NCBI RefSeq assembly: GCF_039631295.1
Contig: NZ_JBDIVE010000007.1
Span: 1 to 64,000 of the forward strand
Length of the DNA: 64,000 nucleotides
Source of the DNA: Viridibacterium sediminicola
GTDB taxonomy: Bacteria > Pseudomonadota > Gammaproteobacteria > Burkholderiales > Rhodocyclaceae
Reading direction: 5' to 3'
Made by a program: the position numbers and the translations under genes. The notes under the pieces were generated by a model that saw only the letters and a list, made by a program, of their open reading frames with translations, was not told the DNA's origin and did not search any database. Position 1 is the first letter of the stretch. Every line of letters starts with the position of its first letter. Shown here piece after piece: positions 8,513 to 17,281 of this stretch.

Positions 8513-9109
8513 TCAGTGCGCTGCGTCCTCGCCATGCGGCTGCGCCATCAGGCGGTCGCAGGCGGCAATCGCCAGGGCGGAGAGCAGGAAGGCGATGTGG
8601 ATCACGGTTTGTGCGATCAGCACCTTGTTGCTGTAGTTCTCGGCGTTGATGAAGGTCTTGAGCAGGTGGATCGAGGAGATGCCAATGATCGCCGTGCCCA
8701 GCTTGACCTTGAGCACCGAGGCATTGACGTGCGAGAGCCATTCGGGCTGGTCCGGGTGGCCTTCGAGGTCCATGCGCGAGACGAAGGTTTCGTAGCCGCC
8801 GACGATGACCATGATCAGCAGGTTGGAGATCATCACCACGTCGATCAGGCCCAGCACGACCAGCATGATGGTTGTTTCGGTGAGCTTGCTGGGGTCGGTG
8901 CCGGCATGGCCGACCGCTTGTACGACGTGGGCCAGCGCAGCCTGGTTGCCCATCGCAGCGCCGATCAGATCGACCAGTTCGACCCAGAAATGCACGACAT
9001 AGACCGCTTGGGCGAGGATCAGGCCGAGGTAGAGCGGCAGTTGCAGCCAGCGGCTCATGAAGATCAGTTTGGGCAGGGGACGCATGCGGGGGGATTTCTG
9101 TTGGCTCAT
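8513..9109 (-). CDS. yqhA: YqhA/UPF0114 family inner-membrane protein
   Basis: 198 residues with four hydrophobic segments: LYLGLILAQAVYVVHFWVEL, TTIMLVVLGLIDVVMISNLL, LGTAIIGISSIHLLKTFIN and VLIAQTVIHIAFLLSALAI. The VIVGGYETFVSRMD sequence between helices 2 and 3 is typical of the TIGR00645/UPF0114 family. Function is not established. The gene stands alone between a palindromic repeat and phoD. Confidence 0.8.
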   Translation of the reverse strand: MSQQKSPRMRPLPKLIFMSRWLQLPLYLGLILAQAVYVVHFWVELVDLIGAAMGNQAALAHVVQAVGHAGTDPSKLTETTIMLVVLGLIDVVMISNLLIMVIVGGYETFVSRMDLEGHPDQPEWLSHVNASVLKVKLGTAIIGISSIHLLKTFINAENYSNKVLIAQTVIHIAFLLSALAIAACDRLMAQPHGEDAAH

Positions 9110-9172
9110 GGGGAGACTTGTTGTGGTTGAATTGACCTGAGTATAACGGAGCTGTGTGAGCTCCCCGCTTAG

Positions 9173-10735
9173 TCAACGCGTGCGCTGCAAAAGTGCCCGG
9201 CCGGCCTCTTGTTCAAAACTGGCGAGGGTCTCGATGCCGCTGTCGGGCTGGGTGACATCGCTGACGACACGCAGTGTCGCGGTGAGTCTGCCGGGCCGTA
9301 GTTCGACCACGCCATAGCCGCGCCGGTAGCCATCGCCAAAGATGAAATGCGGATTCTCCTCGACATGGCGCGGGATATTGGCCGGCGAATTATTGTTGGA
9401 ACTGATGCTGGTGCCGGTCAGTTCGATGCCGACATTGGCGCTGTCGGGCTGCTCGTAATCGGCCTTGACGTGGCCGACCCAGTTGGAATGCACATCGCCA
9501 CCGAGCAGCACCGGGTTGGGTGCGCGCGTGTCGATCAGCGCTTGTACCAGGCGCGTGCGCGTACCCGGGTAGCCGTCCCAGGTGTCATTGCTGACGCTCG
9601 TCTCGCCTTTCTTGTTGTAGGAGCGCATCGGACCGAAGCGCGTTTCCTGCACGATCAGGGTCCATTTGGGCGGGCGCTGGCGCGCTGCTTTGAGGCCGGC
9701 GGCGAGCCAGGCTTCCTGCTCAAAGCCAAGCATGCTGCGCTGTGGGTCGCGCAGCGCGCTGCAGGCATCGCGCTTGACGCCATTGCCGCCGCCCTTGTCA
9801 TCGACCGAGCAGGCCTGCAGCGTGCGGTACTGGCGCGTGTCGAGAATGTGGAAGTCGGCCAGGTCGCCGAAGGAGACGCGGTCGTAGAGACGCATTTCGG
9901 CGCCCGCACGCATGCCGGTAGGCCCTTGCGTGAGCACGCTGGCGCGCAGCGGCATGTGCTCGTAATAGACCTGGTAGGCGGCGGCACGCTGCGCCGGGAA
10001 GTCGGCCGGCAGACCCGGCGCCTGCAGGCCGGCGTAGTCGTTGATGACTTCGTGGTCGTCCCAGGTCAGCAGCCAGGGGCATTGTGCGTGCATGCCTTGC
10101 AGGTCGGCATCGCTTTTGTAGACCGCGTAGCGGTCGCGGTAGCTGGGCAGGTCGACGGGTTTGCCGACATCGTGTGAGCGGATGTCTTTCTTGCTCCGCG
10201 TGTATTCGTAGATGTAGTCGCCGACGAAGCAGACGGCGTCGAGCTGTTCGTCCTGCATGTGGCGCCAGGCCGCGTAGTAGCCATGCTCCCAGCGCTGGCA
10301 GGAGGCATACGAGAGGCGCAGCTTGCTGGCCGCGCTGCCGGGCAGGGGAAAGGTGCGTGTGCGGCCCGTGACGCTGCGGCTGTTGCCGCACTGGAAGCGG
10401 TAGAAGTACCAGCGATCCGGCTGCAGGCCCCTGAGCTCGACATGCGCGGCGTGACCGAGCTCGGGCAGGGCGGGCGCGCTGCCCTTCTGCACGATGCGGC
10501 GAAAGCCTTCGTCATCGGCGACTTCCCAGGCCACGGCCAGCGGCTTTTGCTCGAACTGGCGGCCTTGCGGATCGATCAGGCGGGTCCACAGCACCACGCC
10601 ATCGTGCAGCGGCGAACCGCTGGCGACGCCCAGCGCGAACAGATTGTCGGCGCGGCTGGTGGCTTGCAGGCTGCGTGGCAGGCTCTGCGCCAGGGCTGCG
10701 CTGGCAGCGAGTTTGATGAGGTCGCGACGCTGCAT
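9173..10735 (-). CDS. phoD: PhoD-family alkaline phosphatase/phosphodiesterase, Tat-exported
   Basis: 520 residues from ATG 10735, which has GGAG six bases upstream. The N-terminus MQRRDLIKLAASAALAQSL is a twin-arginine signal, as expected for PhoD enzymes, which are exported folded with Fe/Ca cofactors. Metal-binding blocks are visible: VGDYIYEYTRS, TWDDHEVINDYAG and LLGGDVHSNW. It releases phosphate from phospho-mono- or diesters in the periplasm. The gene is divergent from hrpA with only about 70 bases between them. No clear Pho box was seen in that gap. Confidence 0.9.
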   Translation of the reverse strand: MQRRDLIKLAASAALAQSLPRSLQATSRADNLFALGVASGSPLHDGVVLWTRLIDPQGRQFEQKPLAVAWEVADDEGFRRIVQKGSAPALPELGHAAHVELRGLQPDRWYFYRFQCGNSRSVTGRTRTFPLPGSAASKLRLSYASCQRWEHGYYAAWRHMQDEQLDAVCFVGDYIYEYTRSKKDIRSHDVGKPVDLPSYRDRYAVYKSDADLQGMHAQCPWLLTWDDHEVINDYAGLQAPGLPADFPAQRAAAYQVYYEHMPLRASVLTQGPTGMRAGAEMRLYDRVSFGDLADFHILDTRQYRTLQACSVDDKGGGNGVKRDACSALRDPQRSMLGFEQEAWLAAGLKAARQRPPKWTLIVQETRFGPMRSYNKKGETSVSNDTWDGYPGTRTRLVQALIDTRAPNPVLLGGDVHSNWVGHVKADYEQPDSANVGIELTGTSISSNNNSPANIPRHVEENPHFIFGDGYRRGYGVVELRPGRLTATLRVVSDVTQPDSGIETLASFEQEAGRALLQRTR

Positions 10736-10807
10736 GCTGATCTCCAGATACTGGCTGGAGCGCATTGTCACTTAGAATGCCGCCTCCTGACCCGCGCATG
10801 TATCAAA

Positions 10808-13800
10808 TTGTCCCTGCTTGATTTAGTCCTCTCCAAAGACCTGCCCGCGCTGCGCCGCCAGCTGCGTGCGCTGCCTACCCGCGTCGAGCGCCTGCAAGAC
10901 CTGCCCGAGGCGCTGCGTGAGCGTTTCGAGAAAAGCATTGCGTTGCGCGCGACGCGGCAGGCTGCCCTGCCCAAACCGCGCTTCGCCGACGATCTGCCGG
11001 TCAACCAACGCCGCGAGGAGATTGCTGCGGCGATTCGCGACAACCAGGTGGTGATCATCTGTGGCGAGACCGGTTCGGGTAAAACCACGCAGCTGCCGAA
11101 GATTTGTCTGGAGCTGGGGCGCGGCGTTGCCGGCCTGATCGGCCACACCCAGCCGCGCCGCATTGCTGCGCGCGCCACCGCCGAGCGCATCGCCAGCGAA
11201 CTGGACAGCGAGCTCGGCAGCTTGGTCGGCTACAAGATCCGCTTCACCGATCACACCAAGCCCGAGAGCTACATCAAGCTGATGACCGACGGCATCCTGC
11301 TCGCCGAGACCCAGGGTGACCCGATGTTGTCGGCCTACGACACAATCATCATCGACGAGGCGCACGAACGCAGCCTCAACATCGACTTCCTGCTCGGCTA
11401 CCTGCGCACCCTGCTACCGAAGCGCCGCGATATGAAAGTCATCGTTACCTCGGCAACCCTGGACGCCGAGCGCTTTGCCAATCACTTTGCCAGCGCGGGC
11501 AAGCCGGCGCCGGTGTTCGAGGTCTCGGGCCGCCTCTACCCGATCGAAGTGCGTTATCGCCCGATTGAAGAGGAGGAAACGCCTGCGCCGATGAAGCGCG
11601 CCGGCGTCGAGATCCATGGCAAGAAGAAGCCTGAGCGCGATCTCTACGAAGCCATCGTCGACGCGGTCGACGAGTTGCAGCGCATCGGTCTCGGCGATGT
11701 GCTGGTGTTCCTGCCCGGCGAGCGCGAGATTCGCGAGGCGGCTGAAGCGCTACGCAAGCATCATGCACCCGGCGCAGAAATTCTTACCCTGTTCGCGCGC
11801 CAGTCTGCGGCCGAACAGCAGCGCGTGTTCGGGCGCTCGTCCGGGCGGCGTGTGGTGCTGTCGACCAATGTCGCCGAAACCTCGCTGACCGTGCCGGGCA
11901 TCCGCTACGTGGTCGACACCGGCCTGGCGCGGCTCAATCGCTATTCGATCCGCAACAAGGTCGAGCTGCTGCAGATCGAGAAGATCGCGCAGAGCGCTGC
12001 CCGCCAGCGCGCCGGTCGCTGCGGTCGCGTGCAGGACGGCGTGTGCATCCGCCTCTACGACGAGCAGGACTTCACACGGCGGCCTTCGCACACCGATCCG
12101 GAAATCCTGCGTTCCTCGCTGGCCGGCGTGATCCTGCGCATGAAGTCGCTCAAGCTCGGCGCGGTGGAAGACTTCCCCTTCCTCGACGCGCCGACGCCGC
12201 GCATGATTGCGGATGGTTACCAGTTGCTGCAGGAATTGGGGGCGGTGGATGAAGTGGCGTCCCCTCTCCCGCGAGCGGGAGAGGGTGCCCCGAAGGGGCG
12301 GGAGAGGGGCGGTGATTCGGCTGCACTGTCGTTGGCGTTTGACAAAGCCCTCTCCCCCAACCCATCTCCCGCAAGCGGGAGAGGGGAGCGCACTGCGGAC
12401 TTGCGTCCGGAAAGCCGTTTGGAGCTCACGCCTATCGGCCGCGAACTCGCCAAGCTGCCGCTGGACCCGAAGATCGGCCGCATGCTGCTGGCTGCGCGCG
12501 AGCGTGGCTGCCTGCACGAGGTGCTGATTATCGCGGCTGCCCTGTCCACGCAAGACCCGCGCGAACGTCCGCCCGAGCAGACCGGCACGGCCGATCAGGC
12601 ACATGCCAAGTTCCGCCTGCCGCCGCCGGACCCCGCCAAGCCGGCGGACAAGCACGCCGAGAAGGAAGAGGCGCGTTCGGAATTCCTCTGGTACGTCAAT
12701 CTCTGGCATGTCTTTGATCAGGTCTGGAGGCACGAGTCATCGAGCAAGCAGAAAGCCTGGTGCAAGCAGCACTTCATCTCCTGGATGCGCATGCGCGAGT
12801 GGCGCGATGTGCACGGCCAGCTGCATGCGCTGTGTGCCGAACATGGCTGGAAGGAGAGCGGCGCGCCCGCTGATTACGAATCCATCCACAAAGCCTTGCT
12901 GACCGGCTTGCTCGGCCACATCGGCCTCAAGCAGGAGGAGACGGTGGGGCAGAATGCCGGCGCTTATCTGGGCGCGCGGGCGATCCGCTTCTGGCCGCAT
13001 CCGGGTTCCTATCTCGCCAAGAAGGCCGGCAAATGGTTGATGGCGGCCGAGCTGATCGATACCTCGCGCCTTTATGCGCGCTGCATCGCCAAGGTCGAAC
13101 CGGAGTGGATCGAGGAAGTCGGCGCGCATCTGCTCAAGCGCCAGACCTATGAACCGCACTGGGAGAAGAAACACGGCGCAGTGCGTGCCTACGAGCGCGG
13201 CGTGCTGCACGGCATCACCCTCTACGCCAAACGACCGGTGGCCTATTCGCACATCGATGCGGCGACTTGTCGCGAGATTTTCATCCGCGAAGGTCTGGTC
13301 GAAGGTGATCTCGATGATGCCCATGCGCGCAATATGCCGTTCTTCCAGCACAACCAGCGCCTGATCGCCGAGATCGAGCGCCTGGAGCAGAAGATGCGGC
13401 GGCCCGATCTGCTGGTCGATCCGGCGCTGATCGAAGCCTTTTACGATGCGCAGATTCCTGAAGAAGTCTGCGATGTGCGCAGCTTTGAAGCCTGGCGCAA
13501 GCAGGCCGAGCGCAAAGCGCCGCGCTGCCTGTATCTGGAGCGCGAACAGCTGATGCGCCACGAGGCGGCGGGCGTCAATAGCGAGAGTTTTCCGGGGACG
13601 ATGACCGTGCTCGGCCAGAAGCTCAAGCTGAGCTATGTGCATGAGCCGCGCGACCCTGAAGACGGCGTGACGCTGACCGTGCCGCTGGCGATGCTCAACC
13701 AGGTGCCGGCCAATCGTTGCGAATGGCTGGTGCCGGGTTTGCTCGAAGAGAAGGTGACGGCCCTGCTCAAGACCGTGCCGCAGAAACATCGCCACCGCCT

Positions 13801-15130
13801 GCAGCCGATCAGCGAGAGCACGCGCGATTTCCTCGTCGCGGCCGAGGAGGGCAAGCTCGACCGCGAGCAGCCCTTGCTGCGCGTGCTGCAGACCTTCGTC
13901 GAGGAGCGTGTGTCGCTCAAGCTGCCGCTGGAGAGCTTCCGCGCCGAGAACCTCAATCCGCATTGCTTCATGAATTTCCGCGTCATCGACGAGCACGGCC
14001 GCGTGCTGGCCTCCTCGCGCAATCTGATGGAGCTGCGCACGCGGCTGAAAGATCAGGTCGCGGCAGCGTTCCGCAACGCCCAGGTCGAGGGCGCGATGGG
14101 GAGCGCTTTGGCGGCGAAGGGTTTGCAAGCCACGGCGGAGCAGGGCCTTGTAGAGGCAGCCCTCTCCCCCAGCCCCTCTCCCGCAAGCGGGCGAGGGGAG
14201 CGCACAGCCCCTCTCCCGCGAGCGGGAGAGGGTGGCCCGCAGGGCCGGGAGAGGGAGAGTGCTGCAAGTGAGTCCGCTCTCTCAGGCCTCACCACCTGGT
14301 CCTTCGGCGTGCTCCCCGAGTTGCTCGAAGTGAAGATCGGCAATCGCATGACGATCGGCTTTCCGGCGCTGCATGATGATGGCGACTCGGTGAGCATTCG
14401 TCCCTTCGATACCGAGGAGGAAGCGGCCAAGGTGCATCGTCGTGGTCTCGGGCGGCTGTTCGCGCTGACGCTCAAGGATCAGGTCAAGGCCATCGAGCGT
14501 CTGCCCGGCATGCGTGAGCTGAGCCTGCAGTACATGAGCTTTGGCAGCGAAGCCGAACTCAAGGCGATGATCGTGCAGGCGACCTTGTCGCGTACCTGCT
14601 TGCTCGATCCCTTGCCCGCCACGGCCGAAGCCTTTGCGCAGCGTGCGCTAGAAGCCAAGCCGCGCATCACTCTGGTGGCGCAGGAGCTGATGCGCCTGGC
14701 GGCGAGCTTGTTGGTCGAGCATGCTGCGATCACCAAGAAAATCACTGGCCTGAAAAATGCTGGAGAGCTGGTTGCGGATATTCAGCAGCAGCTCACGCGC
14801 CTGATGCCCAAGGACTTCCTGATGGCATTTGCGTTCGAGCGGCTGGGGCATTTCGCGCGCTACCTGAAGGCGGCGGCGGTGCGCGTAGACAAGTGGCGCA
14901 ACAATCCGGCGCGCGATGCCGAGTTGTTTGCCGATTGGCGCTCGCTCGCCCAGCCTTTCGAGCGCGAGCAGCTGGCCAAGCTGAAAGCCGGCGTCATCGA
15001 CCCGCAGCTCGATGAGTTCCGCTGGCTGCTTGAAGAGCTGCGCGTGAGCCTTTTCGCGCAGGAACTCAAGACGCCGATGCCGGTGAGCGTGAAGCGGCTG
15101 CAGAAGATCTGGGAGAGCAGGCCGCACTGA
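10808..15130 (+). CDS. hrpA: ATP-dependent RNA helicase HrpA with two in-frame repeat insertions
   Basis: DEAH-box helicase, about 1440 residues against roughly 1300 in E. coli. Motifs in order: GETGSGKTTQ (I), DEAHERSLN (II), TSATL (III), TNVAETSLTVPGI and SAARQRAGRCGRV (VI), then the helicase-associated and DUF3418 C-terminal regions. It resolves stalled ribosome/mRNA complexes. The start is inferred: no in-frame ATG lies near the conserved N-terminus, so TTG at 10808 (MSLLDLVLSKDLP) is the best choice. Two palindromic repeat clusters are translated in frame, near residues 485-527 (12261-12390) and 1118-1151 (14159-14260); they give Pro/Arg/Gly-rich inserts such as SPLPRAGEGAPKGRERG and explain much of the extra length. 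Confidence 0.9.
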   Translation: MSLLDLVLSKDLPALRRQLRALPTRVERLQDLPEALRERFEKSIALRATRQAALPKPRFADDLPVNQRREEIAAAIRDNQVVIICGETGSGKTTQLPKICLELGRGVAGLIGHTQPRRIAARATAERIASELDSELGSLVGYKIRFTDHTKPESYIKLMTDGILLAETQGDPMLSAYDTIIIDEAHERSLNIDFLLGYLRTLLPKRRDMKVIVTSATLDAERFANHFASAGKPAPVFEVSGRLYPIEVRYRPIEEEETPAPMKRAGVEIHGKKKPERDLYEAIVDAVDELQRIGLGDVLVFLPGEREIREAAEALRKHHAPGAEILTLFARQSAAEQQRVFGRSSGRRVVLSTNVAETSLTVPGIRYVVDTGLARLNRYSIRNKVELLQIEKIAQSAARQRAGRCGRVQDGVCIRLYDEQDFTRRPSHTDPEILRSSLAGVILRMKSLKLGAVEDFPFLDAPTPRMIADGYQLLQELGAVDEVASPLPRAGEGAPKGRERGGDSAALSLAFDKALSPNPSPASGRGERTADLRPESRLELTPIGRELAKLPLDPKIGRMLLAARERGCLHEVLIIAAALSTQDPRERPPEQTGTADQAHAKFRLPPPDPAKPADKHAEKEEARSEFLWYVNLWHVFDQVWRHESSSKQKAWCKQHFISWMRMREWRDVHGQLHALCAEHGWKESGAPADYESIHKALLTGLLGHIGLKQEETVGQNAGAYLGARAIRFWPHPGSYLAKKAGKWLMAAELIDTSRLYARCIAKVEPEWIEEVGAHLLKRQTYEPHWEKKHGAVRAYERGVLHGITLYAKRPVAYSHIDAATCREIFIREGLVEGDLDDAHARNMPFFQHNQRLIAEIERLEQKMRRPDLLVDPALIEAFYDAQIPEEVCDVRSFEAWRKQAERKAPRCLYLEREQLMRHEAAGVNSESFPGTMTVLGQKLKLSYVHEPRDPEDGVTLTVPLAMLNQVPANRCEWLVPGLLEEKVTALLKTVPQKHRHRLQPISESTRDFLVAAEEGKLDREQPLLRVLQTFVEERVSLKLPLESFRAENLNPHCFMNFRVIDEHGRVLASSRNLMELRTRLKDQVAAAFRNAQVEGAMGSALAAKGLQATAEQGLVEAALSPSPSPASGRGERTAPLPRAGEGGPQGRERESAASESALSGLTTWSFGVLPELLEVKIGNRMTIGFPALHDDGDSVSIRPFDTEEEAAKVHRRGLGRLFALTLKDQVKAIERLPGMRELSLQYMSFGSEAELKAMIVQATLSRTCLLDPLPATAEAFAQRALEAKPRITLVAQELMRLAASLLVEHAAITKKITGLKNAGELVADIQQQLTRLMPKDFLMAFAFERLGHFARYLKAAAVRVDKWRNNPARDAELFADWRSLAQPFEREQLAKLKAGVIDPQLDEFRWLLEELRVSLFAQELKTPMPVSVKRLQKIWESRPH
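12261..12390. repeat. CCCTCTCCC palindromic repeat pair inside hrpA
   Basis: Two palindromes, one with arms CCCTCTCCCGC/GCGGGAGAGGG plus the tail GCCCCGAAGGGGCGGGAGAG (12261-12310) and one near 12346-12390, in opposite overall orientation. They lie inside the hrpA reading frame and are translated. The same element family occurs at 14159-14260 (also in hrpA), 32241-32357, 36860-37022, 39985-40119 and 50494-50577. Confidence 0.85.
14159..14260. repeat. second CCCTCTCCC palindromic repeat pair inside hrpA
   Basis: Two adjacent copies of the CCCTCTCCCGC/GCGGGAGAGGG element with the tail GGCCCGCAGGGCCGGGAGAG. It keeps the hrpA frame open and encodes LSPSPSPASGRGERTAPLPR and following residues. 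Confidence 0.85.
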
Positions 15131-15282
15131 GCCGCCCGCACTGAGCAGGGGGCACGGGCAGCTTGCCGCGCGGCGCATATTGCCGCCACACGGCCCGCAG
15201 TGACGGCAAATCTTGCCGCGCAGCTTGCCGGAGAGTTTGTCCGATTCGCGCCAAGCCGCGCCAATAAAGGCTTTACACAGAC
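15131..15282. other. hrpA-flgK spacer
   Basis: GC-rich sequence with a direct repeat of CTTGCCGCGC. No gene is visible. It separates hrpA from the flagellar unit, which has its own promoter just downstream. Confidence 0.4.
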
Positions 15283-15298
15283 TGGCAGAGTCCTTGCT
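15283..15298 (+). promoter_or_regulatory. candidate sigma-54 (-24/-12) promoter of flgKL
   Basis: TGGCAGAGTCCTTGCT carries GG and GC separated by exactly 10 bases with the flanking T-GGCA and TTGC(T) of the sigma-54 consensus TGGCAC-N5-TTGC. It ends 34 bases upstream of the flgK start, leaving room for a transcription start near 15309. Sigma-54 control of middle/late flagellar genes is known in several proteobacteria; no sigma-28 box was seen here. Confidence 0.55.
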
Positions 15299-15332
15299 GT
15301 ACTGGCTTACACAGTACGCAGGAGCCCTTGTC

Positions 15333-17276
15333 ATGAGCCTGATGGGAATCAGCCTTTCAGCATTGAATGCCGCACAGGCAGGGCTGACCACGACTGCTCA
15401 TAACATCTCGAACGCCTCGACCACGGGTTACAGCCGTCAGCAGATCGTGCAGACGACGCAGACCGGTCTGAGCACAGGTGCCGGCTTCTTTGGTCAAGGT
15501 ACCAAGATCGAGACGGTGCAACGCGTCTACAACTCCTTCCTGACCAGTCAGGTGCGCTCGGCCGATGCCGCGAAAAAGGAGTTTGAGACCATGCAGACCG
15601 AGCTGAGCCAGGTTGATAACCTGCTCTCGGATGCCACAGCGGGTTTGTCGCCCGCTTTGCAGAATTTCTTTGACGGTCTGCAGGAAGTCTCCAACAGCCC
15701 GTCAAGCATCCCTTCCCGGCAATCGATGCTCTCGTATGCCGAAACCATGGTGGATCGCTTTCACTCGATGAGCCAGCGTCTGGCCGAGATGCGTGATGGC
15801 GTCAATTCGCAGATGGCAGGTTCGGTCAGCCAGATCAATTCGCTCGCTGCCCAGGTGGCGGACATGAACAGGAAGATCCTGGTCGCCGAATCCAATACCG
15901 GGCAGCCGGCCAATGACATGCGCGATTTGCGCGACGCGCTGGTCACGCAGATCAATCAACAAGTGCGGGTGACCGAGACGACACAGAATGACGGCACGGT
16001 GAACCTCTTTTTCGGTACCGGTCAGCCGCTGGTGGTGGGCGATTCGAGCTACAAGCTCTCGCTCGGCGTGTCGCCGGACGATCCGAAGAACAAGGCACTG
16101 TACTCGACGGTGGGCGATGGTATTGCACCGATGGCCATTCCGGATGATTTCATCACCGGCGGCACGCTCGGTGGCTTGCTGCGTTTCCGCAACGAAACCC
16201 TCAACTCGGCGGACAACACCCTGGGCCTGGTCGCCATCGGGCTGGCCACCAATATCAATGCACAACAGACGCTGGGTCAGGATCTGGACGGCAAGCTGGG
16301 CACCGAGCTGTTCAAGTCCAGCAAGTTGTTGCCGGCCGTGGCCAAGCTCGATAGTACGGCACACACGACCACCGGCAATCTGGATGTTACGGTCAGCGAT
16401 GTGAGCAAACTGGAAGCCGAGGACTTTACCCTCAGCTATGACGGCAGCAACTACACGCTGATTCGCAACTCGGACAAGAGCACGGTGTATCACGGCGCGA
16501 GCACGCCGCCGGACTCGCTGGGCATGCACTTTGCGATCTCCGGCACGGTGAGTGCGGGTGACCGCTGGCTGGTGCAGCCGACGCGCTTTGCTGCGCAGGA
16601 CATCCAGCTGGCCATCACTGATACACGCAAGATCGCCGCCGCTTCTCCTTACAGCGTGAAGACCGACAGCGGCAACACCGGTACGGCAACGCTCACCAAT
16701 GGCGCGGTGCTGTCGACCACCGGCCTGGACAGCAATGGCGACTCGATCCCGGACTTCAGCAGCGTAGTGCTCAAGTACGATGCCACGGCCAAGGCCTTTA
16801 CCTATGGCTCGCCGGCGGTCAGCCTGCCCTACGATCCGGCCACCGAGGCCAGCGGCAAGACCATCACCCTCAGCGTGCCGAACATTTCCTTCACGGTCAG
16901 CGGCACGCCCAATGATGGCGACTTCTTCACCATCTCGACCAATACCAATGGCACGGCGGACAACCGCAACATGGTGCCGATGGCGGCGCTGCAAAACGCC
17001 AAGAACCTGATCAATGGCAGCGCCAACTATGAGTATGCGTACTCACAGCTGGTCAGCAGCGTGGGCGCTCAGGCGCGCGATGCGGAAGTCGGGCTGTCCG
17101 CGCAGAAGTCCCTGCTGGAGCAGGCGACCAGCGCCCAGCAAGGCGCAGCCGGTGTCAATCTGGATGAAGAGGCCGCCAATCTGCTGCGCTACCAGCAAGC
17201 CTACCAGGCTGCAGCAAAGGTCATGAATGTGGCCAGCACCATCTTCAACGAAGTTCTGAATGTTGCGAAGGGATAA
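15333..17276 (+). CDS. flgK: flagellar hook-associated protein 1
   Basis: 647 residues from ATG 15333, preceded by AGGAG at 15320-15324. The N-terminal flagellar rod/hook signature SLMGISLSALNAAQAGLTTT with HNISNASTTGYSRQ, and the C-terminal helix NLLRYQQAYQAAAKVMNVAS, are diagnostic. The variable centre is Thr/Asp-rich. FlgK joins the hook to the filament. It is followed after five bases by flgL. The rest of the flagellar genes are not in this window, so flgKL is either detached or at the end of a larger cluster; upstream is hrpA. Confidence 0.95.
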   Translation: MSLMGISLSALNAAQAGLTTTAHNISNASTTGYSRQQIVQTTQTGLSTGAGFFGQGTKIETVQRVYNSFLTSQVRSADAAKKEFETMQTELSQVDNLLSDATAGLSPALQNFFDGLQEVSNSPSSIPSRQSMLSYAETMVDRFHSMSQRLAEMRDGVNSQMAGSVSQINSLAAQVADMNRKILVAESNTGQPANDMRDLRDALVTQINQQVRVTETTQNDGTVNLFFGTGQPLVVGDSSYKLSLGVSPDDPKNKALYSTVGDGIAPMAIPDDFITGGTLGGLLRFRNETLNSADNTLGLVAIGLATNINAQQTLGQDLDGKLGTELFKSSKLLPAVAKLDSTAHTTTGNLDVTVSDVSKLEAEDFTLSYDGSNYTLIRNSDKSTVYHGASTPPDSLGMHFAISGTVSAGDRWLVQPTRFAAQDIQLAITDTRKIAAASPYSVKTDSGNTGTATLTNGAVLSTTGLDSNGDSIPDFSSVVLKYDATAKAFTYGSPAVSLPYDPATEASGKTITLSVPNISFTVSGTPNDGDFFTISTNTNGTADNRNMVPMAALQNAKNLINGSANYEYAYSQLVSSVGAQARDAEVGLSAQKSLLEQATSAQQGAAGVNLDEEAANLLRYQQAYQAAAKVMNVASTIFNEVLNVAKG

Positions 17277-17281
17277 TCATC

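Noticed and set aside
10259..10807. 183-codon upstream extension of hrpA
   Set aside because: It is the antisense of phoD and has no resemblance to HrpA N-termini.
15261..15290. Sigma-28 promoter for flgK
   Set aside because: TAAAGGCTTT is present but no GCCGATAA-like -10 follows at the right distance; the sigma-54 match is better.
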